From Choristocarpus tenellus KU-1152 (Eukaryota; Phaeophyceae): a stretch of 33,232 nt of DNA. The notes below the pieces were generated by a model. The model was not told where the DNA came from. It saw nothing but the letters and a program-made list of their open reading frames with translations, and made no database searches. Location: positions 1 to 33,232 of the forward strand of contig CAXNAD020000066.1 in NCBI GenBank assembly GCA_964200185.2, given 5' to 3'. The stretch's first letter is position 1. Every line of letters starts with the position of its first letter. Of the stretch, positions 23,312 to 33,068 are shown one piece after another. The translations under genes were made by a program, and so were the position numbers.

Positions 23312-23782
23312 ATGACTAGACAGTCATGGCAGTGGCAAAGCGAAACTCAGACGTTTTGGTGCCTTGTTTTTCTTCTGGTAGATTTCCCTCTGAAGATCAA
23401 TTCTTTTCAGTGGGGTTCACAGAAGGGCCTTAATAGGCAAACCCTTTGGGTTCCGCAACAGGCGCTGTCAACATTTTGGAGTCTACATCTCAACACCCTT
23501 ACACCCACTCCCCCTTCTTACGGGAGTAAGTGGTATATCAAGAGTGTATGTAGGACCTGTGCTGCAGTAAGATCCACAAGTCTGGATGCTGATAAGGAAA
23601 GAGAGGTAGTCCTCTCGGACTGGTTAGAAGAAAGTCTCCTAGACCACTATGTGCAGAGGGATAAAACACCTTCCATGGGGCTGGAGCTAGTTAATTTAAG
23701 CGGACAACAACCGGAAGAGCATCGACAGGGGGACCAGGACGACTACAGCAGCGCTCCATTCCGATTTCACCTCCTTGTTCAG
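23312..23782 (+). CDS. CRSH: CRSH exon 1 as modelled (N-terminus, start uncertain)
   Basis: The open frame from ATG 23312 to donor CAG|GTGATA at 23782 joins exon 2 in phase 0. Its first 30 residues include a hydrophobic run (FWCLVFLLVDFPL) that could be a signal-peptide core. The later part (VCRTCAAVRSTS) looks like a transit-peptide end. A hydrophobic core followed by a transit-like stretch would be a bipartite leader of the secondary-plastid kind. Equally, the true exon may begin at the acceptor TTCTTTTCAG before 23411 or at GCAACAG before 23462, with the initiator upstream. The C-terminal part contains DADKEREVVLSD, which fits an EF-hand loop only loosely. Confidence 0.6.
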
Positions 23783-26700
23783 GTGATAATGGCGAGCTTG
23801 GGCAGTAGCATCGTCAATATGTCGTCCCTCTCGGTTTCATGTCGCATGTAGTGGCTAATATCCCTTCCGTATTTGCATTGCAGCACGTATGGAGTGAGCT
23901 GACTAAGGATGATCAACTTGCTTACCTGGGCCCCGTGGGGCAGGCCAAGGTCAAGCGGGTTTTAAGTGTCCTGGCGGCGTATGGGGCACTCCGTGAGCAC
24001 CCACAACAGTCAGGTGTTGCCAGCCCCCAAAAGGTAACACAGACTACTCCTACATGCGCGCATGCATGCGTCGGAATGTTGAATTTATTGCTTCTCGGGC
24101 GTTGTTTCCGGAATTGATGCCATGGAGTTGAATTCTGCGGCTGTTTTTCTGACCTACATATATCCTTTCTTGTCTGATCAGGCCTTCTCTGAGATGGATA
24201 TTGATTCGGATGGCCAAGTAACATTTGAGGAATTTGTGCAGTGGTATAGCAAAAGTGACTCCCATGAACGGCAGAGATCAGAGGTTCAAGCTTCTGCACT
24301 CGTGTCTGGGAGAGCCCTTTCGAGTGACGTTGGACAAAATATTGAGGAAGCACAAAGTTACCCAGGCAGTGAGCAGGGTGAAGGTGACATCAGTGGAGAT
24401 GGGGTGAAATTGAGAACAGGGTGGGGAAGTCAGGGCTCTTCAAACATGGTATTGGTGTCTGATTATGCTGCATATACAGGGGATCGAGGTGAGGCAAGGA
24501 AAATGACCGCTATGGAGGAAGACACTATAAGGGAGCGATGGCTGGCAGAAGAACTTGCTGAGGATGTCAACACACCAAGTGCCGAACAACCTTGGAGCTC
24601 AATGGCAAATGGCTTAAAGCAAATATTGGAAGTCGCGCATGGGGTGGAGGAGAGGACAATGACTGCTGAGGAGAGATGCTCAATCAGGGAGCAGTGGCTG
24701 GCAGAAGAGTTTGATGAGGGTGTGTGCACACCCATAAGCATTGAGCAGCCACAGATTTCAACCTCCCATGACTTAAAGCAGGGTTTGGAAGTCATGCAAA
24801 GCAGTAAGGAGAGATCAATGACACATGAGGAGAAAAACGTTTTAAGGGAGCGATGGCTGGCAGGAGACCTTGCTGAGAATGTCTACACACCCAGTGTTGA
24901 GCAACCCAGGAACTCAGCCTCCAGTGACTTGAAACAGGCGTTGGAAATTGTGCAGATACTTGTCAAGGCCCATGCTGACTCTGACACCATCATTGCAGCG
25001 CTTGCCAGCTCAATCATCCGGAACCCTCTAGGGAGGTAATGTTTGATACATTGAGAAATTGGCCGCTTTGTCTGCTGAAATGAGGTCACTTCTCAATGAG
25101 GTTGCTAAAATGGTTTGTGTATTCTTTCACTCAAATGGACAGAATATTCCTTGGCGTTTTTCATGCCAGGTACAACCTTGGGGTCATAGAAGAACAGTTT
25201 GGACCCATCATTCGAGGAATTGTTGAGGACCGACTTGTGCTGGAGCGATTACCTGAGCCCCCGTCATCTTCTTCCTTTGTTACTCTTCAAAAGGTTTGAA
25301 ACCAAGGGGGTTCTACCAATGCACTTAAATATCCACAACATTAGAGCAGTGGTTTGATATTTTGTGTGCAATACAACATTACACATTCCACAAATTTCTG
25401 TTCCTTTCCCACCAACAGTCACATCAGTACAAACTTGACACATTTTCGCCCAAGTATTATTGTATGTTTCTCTTCTCAGTGATGTATTTCCATTCATTCC
25501 CTGTTGCATTTTTCAGGCTAAGGGGATGCGTCCTCTTCTTGACATGGATGATCATGATGCAAAGCTCCTGCGAGAGTTCTTGGTGAGGCGAATAACCATC
25601 TCCTTGTGAGAACTTGTGAGAATATTGATTTATGAGTTTATGAGGCATTCATACACACAATTATGGCATTTTAATCCTGTTCTGTACATGGTATTTATGT
25701 CTGTATGTGGAACTCTGTTGAGTTCAACAGTCTTAACTATTTTGATAACACAATCCTACCCGTAACTATCACTCGATACCAGACTCATGAAAGTTGGAAT
25801 TTGACATAGCAGAAGCTGCACATGGTGTTGACTGGGATATTGGTACAAGGTTGGCGTTTGAGATACTTAGTACAAACTGTTTGCTGCTATGACAGGTGCA
25901 CTCCTCAAAGGATGCCCGGGCAGTGGTGGTTCATATGGCTGACCTTGTGTATCGTCTCAGACTGCCTAGTGATACACCAATTTACCACCGACAAAATCTT
26001 GCCATTGAAGCTCTTCAGGTGAATCAGCAGTGCCTGCTGCTTTCATGCTCTCAATTTCTAGTCAGGATTGTGTTTGTATGTGAATCGCATTCAAGTTTGC
26101 ATTTATCGGAACCTTGAGGATTTTAATTGGTTTTGTTGTATCATTTTTTTCTCTGAAATCTGTAAACTCAACAGCCTGACCCTGAGCAAGACAATGTTGT
26201 GTTGTGTTTCTCAAGGCTTAGACCATTGATTCTGTAGCAACAATACAAACCAGATCCTACATTGGTGAACATTTGAGAGGTGTTGCTCTTTGTCTTCATT
26301 CTACTAACAGTGTTGATGTTGAGCCCTGTGGTAAGCTTCACAAGCAAGACATACTCTGACGGACCAAAACTCAATGCACTCAGATCTATGTACCAGTTTC
26401 CAACGCACTAGGCCTGGGGTCAAGCTTCTGTGAGCTGGAGGAGTTGGGATATCGCACTCTCTTCCCACAGACATACAGAATGCTCTCTGTATGGCATCAA
26501 AGGGTGACACAAAAAAATGATTTTTGATTGTTACTATTAGCATTACACCTATTTTGGCAGTTAAGGTCAAGCTCCATCACACTTGCATCTTTGTGTACTT
26601 TGACAAACTACAATGTAACTTGCACAGTCACTTTTGTACAGGTTGGGCGTCAGGGGCATGTCATTGTTGCACAAGTAAAGGAGGATATCCTCAGGGCTCT

Positions 26701-28524
26701 CAACTGTAGGCAAGACTTGTCATGCCATGTTCAAGGCTACGACATCCAGGGGCGCACCAAGGGACTTGTCAGCACCTTCCGAAAGGTATTATGTGTGTTA
26801 AGCTTGATCTGTGTGTATGCAGAGTATGTACCTGTGCGTTTTGGAGTCACAAAGGTTTGGGTCTCCATGGTTGCGTGTAACAGTGCTGAATGCTTGGCCT
26901 TAGGGGGTTGAGATGAAGTATGTCATATGATTTGAGATGAAGTATGTCATGTGGTTTGAGATGAAGTATGTCATGTGAATTGGTCACAACAAGAACAAAA
27001 GGTATTTTGTCTTTGCATTTTTTTTTGTCTAAAAGGTCTTCCGTCAGAATAAGCGTGCCGATGAAGTGCATGATTTGGTCGGTCTACGCATAGTGGTGAC
27101 ACCCAGTATTCCACAGAGGGAGGCAGAGGACGTTAAGCCACCTGTAGCAGGGAGTGAGAAAAGGATTAAGTTGGCTACAGTGAGCAGTGATAGTGCTTGT
27201 ACCCCAAGCTTAAGGGATGACAACAGATCAGGCGAGCATGGAGAATGGGAGGGCATTTGTGAGACAACTGAACTCAGCAGAATTGGGGAGGTCAGCAGAG
27301 ATGTCATTTGTGTGGAGGCTGGTAAGGTGTTCAGTTCAAGTACATATCCACCTCCATACCTTGATTCAGACAGCTGCCTGCTTCATGATGTGTACCATGT
27401 TGTAACAAGTCTCTTCAGTGAGGTGCCCGGGCGTTACAAGGTAAGTTGTGACTCTCATTGAAGAAACATACTATTCTGGTGAGCTTTGTCATTGCCCCTG
27501 CTGGAAGAGGTTTGATGTTGGCATTGTTCTGCTCAATAAAGCTGTACAAGGAAGTGGATAACTACTGATTCGTTGAGACTCCAAAGTGTACCAAGCACCA
27601 TGTTGCCCTAGGTTTTAAGTCTTGAGTGGCGGTACCAACAATGGATGATGTACACCAACCTCGCCTGTACATTCTACCGACATCCTCTTGTCCCTCAAAC
27701 AGAGTTATAAGAAGGATCTCTTACACCAAAATGTCACACCAGTGTTCTTCAAGAACTACAAAAATTCAACAGGTTGCCAAGTTCTGTAAAGTGACTATTT
27801 AGATATTGTATATATATTCGACAGGAGTCCTGCGCTGTTGACATTGATAGCCCAATAAATGTTCCACATGCTCATTATCATACCAATTTACTGAACCATG
27901 ACATACAAACCGTCTCTGCCCCAATCTGGTACTGTTTACCATATCTCATGCATTCACTCAGTTCCTGGTCCTTGCTGTTTGAACACTGAGACATCGAAGA
28001 ACTGAGCTATCAGATAGACTCCAGTGTATGGAATGCATTAGGTCAATTAGCAATTGGTTGTACAACCCATACTTGAAGCGGTGACTGCTTAAGTGCACTT
28101 GAACGGACTGTGACTTCTGAACCTTGTCCCTAATTCTGGTGCAGAACTATGTTGACTTTCCCAAGCGAAATGGTTATCGGAGCTTGCACACAACAGTTAG
28201 TCACCCTGATGGACTCATGATTGAAGTACAGGTGGGTCCTGTGTTGGACAGACTCCCAAACTGGGTATAGTTGACCGTATCTTCTGTGTCAGGTGGTCAT
28301 CAATCTCAGCTTGCTTGTACCTTTGCAGAGCCTTCAGTGACTGGGTACCTACATTTTTTTTTTCATTACAGATTCGCACAAAGAGTATGCACATGGAAGC
28401 AGAAAATGGAGCTGCTGCACACTCTCTGTACAAAGGAGCGCTTCAAGATCCAACAGATGCCCTCGCATTCCGCTCAAAAATGCAGAGCCAGCCACCACTG
28501 TCTACGACAAGGAACACCAGTTGA
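23312..28524 (+). CDS. CRSH: CRSH-like RelA/SpoT homologue, (p)ppGpp synthetase with N-terminal EF-hand
   Basis: RelA/SpoT-type synthetases transfer pyrophosphate from ATP to GDP or GTP; plant CRSH does this in plastids under calcium control. Exons: 23312-23782, 23884-24033, 24182-25035, 25170-25293, 25517-25582, 25896-26018, 26384-26503, 26642-26785, 27036-27440, 28145-28231, 28372-28524. All introns are GT-AG and all phases agree, giving about 898 residues. Domains in order: uncertain N-terminus; EF-hand loop DIDSDGQVTFEE; three 52-53-residue repeats; pseudo-HD region (residues ADSDTIIAALASSIIRNPLG, then HMADLVYRLR) lacking the His-Asp pair; synthetase with DLVGLRIVV, GRYKNYVDFPKRNGYRSLHT, EVQIRT and MHMEAENGAAAHSLYKG. 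The AAHSLYKGALQDP ending is the CRSH type rather than the AAHW of RSH1-3. It has no TGS or ACT domain and stops about 30 residues after the synthetase. The first exon and start are the weakest part. Confidence 0.94.
24182..25035 (+). CDS. CRSH: CRSH exon 3: EF-hand, tandem repeats and start of pseudo-HD in one exon
   Basis: This 854-base exon enters in phase 0 after TTGTCTGATCAG and leaves in phase 2 before GTAATG. It opens with AFSEMDIDSDGQVTFEEFVQ, a canonical calcium-binding EF-hand: Asp at loop positions 1, 3 and 5, Gly at 6, Val at 8, Glu at 12. A polar spacer of about 80 residues follows, then three tandem repeats (24503-24958), and then VKAHADSDTIIAALASSII, which aligns with the first helices of the RSH HD domain. 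Because all this is one uninterrupted frame, the EF-hand and the RSH core belong to the same protein. Confidence 0.93.
24222..24257 (+). other. CRSH: EF-hand calcium-binding loop (approximate position)
   Basis: The twelve-residue loop DIDSDGQVTFEE matches the EF-hand pattern at every liganding position and is flanked by helix-compatible residues (AFSEM before, FVQWY after). It is the only strong EF-hand I find. EF-hands usually work in pairs, and the only other candidate (DADKEREVVLSD in exon 1, at about 23587) is degenerate and about 110 residues upstream. Confidence 0.85.
24503..24958 (+). repeat. CRSH: Three tandem 52-53-codon coding repeats in CRSH
   Basis: Units start at ATG 24503, 24659 and 24818, with periods of 156 and 159 bases. 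Each has the pattern MTxEE, five or so residues, IRExWLAEE, a TP-containing stretch, EQPxxS, and DLKQxLEV. Examples are RERWLAEELAEDVNTP, REQWLAEEFDEGVCTP and RERWLAGDLAENVYTP. The last unit runs straight into the first helix of the pseudo-HD domain (DLKQALEIVQILVKAHADS), so the repeat end and the domain start coincide. I know no named domain with this pattern. Confidence 0.9.
26908..26979. repeat. Three tandem 24-bp units in a CRSH intron
   Basis: TTGAGATGAAGTATGTCATR followed by TGRT, three times, within the intron between exons 8 and 9 (26786-27035). The copies differ at only a few bases, which indicates recent duplication. Confidence 0.9.
27036..27440 (+). CDS. CRSH: CRSH exon 9: synthetase core with a long insertion
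   Basis: Begins VFRQNKRADEVHDLVGLRIV, where the Asp of DLVGLR corresponds to the metal-binding catalytic Asp of RelA-type synthetases. It ends SCLLHDVYHVVTSLFSEVPG followed by RYK at the donor GTAAGT. Between the LRIVVTP strand and CLLHDVYHVV lie about 85-90 extra polar residues (rich in Glu, Ser, Asp, Arg). Land-plant CRSH has a short loop there. The insertion is in frame and contains no GT-AG pair that I can see removing it cleanly. Confidence 0.9.
27441..28144 (+). other. Longest CRSH intron (704 bases), nothing recognised inside
   Basis: Bounded by AAG|GTAAGT and GGTGCAG|AAC, both in phase 0. It contains no open frame with family similarity. Its position, just before the NYVDFPKRNGYRSLHT block, is fixed by the protein match on both sides. 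Confidence 0.8.
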
Positions 28525-30399
28525 AGCATTTAAACAACACCAAGAGGCATACCATAGCTGTATGCCCACATTAATTGTTGTAGTGCAACATGCCATGTCC
28601 AAAACAACTGATATAGACTAGAGGCAGTTGGAGGGGGATGCTCCAGCAGGATAATTTATGTTACCTGCAGGTACAGGGTGCCACAAGGAAATGCCCCATA
28701 TATAATGTAAATAATAAGTTGAAACACATTGGTCTTTAAGGAGTATGAGCTTCTTTAAGGTAGGTAGACATCCTACATTGTGAAATAGCAGTTTTCCTCC
28801 TTTTTATAGTTGTACAAGATTTTAAATCTTAAGCCAAAGGCAATCCATCCACAACGCACTATAAATCAATATTTGTCCAGGTTTAAAGACTTACTTTAGG
28901 ACCACAGTTCCTTGCAACCATTGTTAAGCACAAGTGTATTTCCCCCCATAGTTTGAAATAGGCCAGGTGATTGGCAGCATGGTATAATGGCAATAAAATC
29001 CTTCTAATAAAATATACAAGACAATTTCAATAGTCTTCTCTCATCATACCACCTGCTAGCCATCACTTTTTTGCAAGGAAGTATCATTTCACACATTTTC
29101 CCTTGTAGTTTGTGGGTGCACAGACTAAAAAAATGCGTCATGTTTTTGAGTCACTGTGATTCAATGAATCAGGAGAAGATTAGAAGATTTTTTTTTTTCT
29201 GCCTCTTGTTGCTTGAACCACATTAGCAAGGTCATTACAAGTTGTAAACACTACCGTGAGTTCATGAACCATGTATATGCATGCTGAGCACAGTGGGGGT
29301 AAGTACCTACTAAATTTGACATTGATCCATCTTCCGGGTATGCTCTCCTGGCTGAGGAAGAAGTGGTATAGAAGGCAAAGGGTCAGATTAAGACGAAGAG
29401 GTTGACATGAACCCAGTTGGGGTGATGACTGACCAGCAGAAAGTAAAGTGTGTGAAGGTGTGGAAAAAGTAAAAGCCTGTTTGATTTAAGGCTGGCATAT
29501 GGTACATCTTTAGATTGTGCAGGAGGGGAAGGATGTCCTGTGTCATCTAACATATGTAGTTGTGTGCTCAATCTGTGTGAATGACTTTTTAAGTCAAAAT
29601 CAAGTTGGGAGATTGAAAGGCAACAATCAAAGCAAGATTACACCTCTAGAGATTCAAACTTGGGCACAGAGGAACTCTTTGCAGTTGAAGAGTTCTGTGA
29701 ATGAGGATGTAGATTCTGCGTTGGGTGGTCAGTGGGATGTGGACTTATTATTCAAGGCCATGCCAGCAAAGTGGACCACACCTTTCTGTCACTTTATATG
29801 TTGGACAAGGAGTTACTTTTGGAAAGATGGTCTTACATCTCAGCCTTTTCGGATCTTGGGGTACCTACCTTCATTTTCACTAAGATTCTCATGTGTCATG
29901 CATGTTGACACATATGCAACAATATGTCAGTCAAATCATCTCCTTTTCCATCTGGAATGTGTAAGGGAAGCTAGAGGATGCAATACAAGCCTGCAACACC
30001 TTCATAACCACCATCCCTGAAAGGGCGGAAGTGGAAATTGTTGTATGCAATTTTGCTAGTGTGATGTTGACTGATTTGAGAACTCAATTGGCACAGGGAA
30101 GAATATTGTATAGGACTCCATGTGTGACCACAGGCTTGTAAGAGGATCCAAGTGGAGGTGGTTTTTGGCTACTCTACGTACATACCAGCACCAAAATCCT
30201 TCATAGGATTCCAGATGGCAAGGAGAAGACACTTGGAGGCAGGTGGAATTGGAAGTTGTAGTTAATCTGGAGTGTAGAGCACAGGAGGTGGAGGCAGGTC
30301 CTGGGATGGAGCCTAGCCCACACTCACACACTACCCATCTTGAGAGGGGGCAGCCCTCCCATAATATCGTAAATACCTTGTAAGAGTTTCCCTTCCAAT
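28525..30399. other. CRSH 3' region and non-coding stretch
   Basis: The first few hundred bases are probably the 3' UTR. An AATAAA occurs at 28992 and a TGTAA at about 28707, and either could be a polyadenylation signal. A 167-codon open frame at 29517-30020 has no family match and may be the decayed body of the hAT element whose tail follows. Confidence 0.4.
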
Positions 30400-30801
30400 G
30401 TGCCGGTGGAGAATACCACTGGTGCTTGTGGGGTGGTGGAACATATGGTGAAAGAGCACATGGAAGAGCCAGTACTTGTGGAAGTGTCTGGAATGAGGCT
30501 CACAATAATTAATCCTTGTGGTAGAGCTTACAACAACCCATTCAAGTGGTGGCAGGAAAGGAATTCATACTTCCTGCCCATGTCCATACTTGCCTGATGC
30601 AATCTACTTACTTCAGTCACACAGGTAGGTTTGGAGTACACAGAGAATGCATGTTCTCAATAGCTATCTGGGAATATCACGGCACCAAATAGGACAAGCT
30701 GGACACAGATGATATGCAGCTCCTTGCCTTCCTGTGCAACGCCTGGCTGAATTTGGATGCATGGGAGATTGCCAAGAAGCGCAAAATAGCAGCTACAAAG
30801 T
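30400..30801 (+). pseudogene. hAT-family transposase C-terminal (dimerisation) remnant
   Basis: One frame gives NPFKWWQERNSYFLPMSILA and then a stop at about 30597. A second frame gives HRECMFSIAIWEYHGTK, a stop, and DKLDTDDMQLLAFLCNAWLN followed by LDAWEIAKKRKIAATK to TGA at about 30801. NPxxWW, the ERVFSxAG-like block and the LDxDxMxxLxFL block, in this order, are the signature of the hAT dimerisation domain. The frameshift and stops show that it is dead. I could not find the element's 8-bp duplication or terminal repeats. Confidence 0.72.
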
Positions 30802-32492
30802 GAAGGTCTCAGTAGTGGTAGTCAATAGTACCAGTAGTACTGTGCAGCTGCAAATACACAAATATCTGGAAGCAGTCGTAACAAATACCACACTTAAAAT
30901 TCTCCAACAATCCTTTTGACTCTTCAGCCAGCTGTTCTTCTGTAAAATAAACTGAAAAAATCTCCTAGACATAGACATGACATCCAAGTGTATCTCGTGG
31001 TGGGAAAACAGCATGCAGATCAAGTACATGGAATATATTTATGTATGTATATATATGCATCTGTGAATTGGGTGGGCTGTGTCAGAGGGTGTCTATGCCT
31101 GCCTGCTCAGAAACAAATGACCTATTACAGTTAAATGTACATGTGTAACTGTGGGAGCTTCTGTGAGTATCTTTGACTTTCCATGTGCCTACACTTGGGA
31201 ATTCTAAACTAATGGAGGCATCAATCAACCAATCAATCAGGGAGTACATCAATCAATCAGAGAGCAGTACCCTACCAAAATACAGAAAAAAAAGGTTGCC
31301 AAATGAGGTACATGTACAAGGGAAAGGGGAGGATGATAATAATTATAAGTTCCCTTTGTTTATGTGGTACCTACCATCATCTTCTACTACACCGCAGTGA
31401 TTGCTCCCTACTAACAACCTCTGGGGTCAACCTTCCTTTTTTTCCCAGCAAATACTACTTCAAGGTCTTACTTCAAGGTCTTACTAGAGTAGGTCTTGCT
31501 GGAGTATGTATCTATGTCCGGTCCTGTGTAGCTGTTGTGCAGATACCCAAAAGTTGCTACTACTTCCGTGAACAAAGAGAAATAGAACTAGCAAGTGTGT
31601 TGATTTTTCTTAGATTGTGTGTTCAACGGGTAATTGATCATACTACATACCACACTATGATCCTTTGCTGTTGAAAGTAAAACATACATGGTGGGTAAAT
31701 GGTGGGAAAATTGTAACATATACTTCATGTGATCATCTTCCCACTAATCTTCGTCTTGCTATGTGGTGCATACGTTTCATTCATTGTTTCATAGAAAAAG
31801 ATATTGCAAGATTACTCATTTGTCATGTATGCAACATTTTCACATATGTAGCACAAAATGCCCTTTTCATTAATCAGCAATGTTTGGCACAGGGTTTCCA
31901 ACACAGTGAAAGAGCCACTGCAAAGATATAAGATGATCAATTCGGATAGCAAACATCATTGAAGATAGGATGTTTTCATTCGTGGTGTTGTAAATAGAAA
32001 GCTTCTCGATGTGAGTTAAATTTGCTTAGGAGATGAGCTACTCATACTCATCGGTGATCCAGATGGCCTCATTCTGAGGGTACTTTAAACTCACAATTCG
32101 GCAATGAAGTATTTTGGAGTACATAAAGGTTCTATCTCCTCAAGAGTGTAGTCAATGTCATCTTTGGGTAAGTGCTACAGGTATTGCAACACCTCAAGGA
32201 TTGGTGGTGTACGACTAGAACCCCATTTTGTAAATTTCGAAAATGGCCCTGTTTGGTCAAATCTTACTTGTACATAATCAACAACAAAGGAAGTGTTGCA
32301 CCACTTCAATATTGTGTTACAAGATATTCATATATTAAAACGTATCGTGGGTTAATGTAACATGCACAGTTCAAATTTGTATGCAGCATCCACTCTCGCC
32401 TTCAACTCAATGTTTTTCGTATCAGCACTCAAGAATTGATCCCTTTTCCTTGGCTATGTGGAGGTCCTTGTGCAAATATTTATATTTATTGC
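30802..32492. other. Non-coding stretch, nothing recognised
   Basis: About 1.7 kb without a supported gene. Small AATCAATC repeats occur at about 31222-31260 and a duplicated TACTTCAAGGTCT at about 31450-31485. Confidence 0.5.
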
Positions 32493-32678
32493 TTCTTCCA
32501 TGTTTCCACTCTAAACTAGCAGTATCCTTCCTTGAGTACTTGAAAGGCATGTTGATGTTGGTTCATTGAGCAGTCCCTGTAATGAACTCATTCATCTCTT
32601 GTTTGTGCTATTAGATAAGAATCTATTTTTCTTTAGAAGCAGTCCATACTTTCACGTACAAGAGAAAACACATACCAA
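32493..32678. repeat. Dispersed 187-bp repeat, copy 2
   Basis: Same orientation as 17231-17417, with about 15-20 substitutions and small indels, and the same abrupt ends. Its distance to the mariner-like 5' end downstream (about 390 bases) differs from that of copy 1 (about 1,370 bases), and the sequence in between is unrelated. A simple segmental duplication is therefore not supported. Confidence 0.85.
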
Positions 32679-33068
32679 GGTGAAGCACATGTTTACAGTA
32701 TTCTTTCCCCAGGCACACAATAATATTAACAGATGTTACATTCAAGTGATGCGACTTGACTGGTTTATTTTTTGAGTACTAAGCTCAGGGTATTTGCGTA
32801 TCAACAGATACACATAAAACCATCCTGAACAGCAAAGAGAGTAGAGTACTCAGTTTAGGATTTATTCATGTATACCCACATATTTCTCATGCTTTATCGA
32901 TTTCTACAACATTTGGTATTACTGTTACACCTTTAACAACACTTCAGGGTGAATGTTTAGTAGGACTATGAGTAGGGTTCATTACATTCCAGAAATAGAA
33001 GATAGAATTTCCACATCCAAACTCCACAAATTGGCTTAAGGTTGACAGGCTCTAACCCTAAACACATA
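32679..33068. other. Non-coding stretch, nothing recognised
   Basis: About 390 bases between the 187-bp repeat and the final mariner-like 5' end. It does not resemble the corresponding stretch at 17418-18787. Confidence 0.5.

Noticed and set aside
23587-23622. A second functional EF-hand (DADKEREVVLSD)
   Set aside because: It lacks the loop Gly and has Glu, Arg and Asp at unsuitable positions. It is about 110 residues from the good EF-hand, too far for a normal pair.
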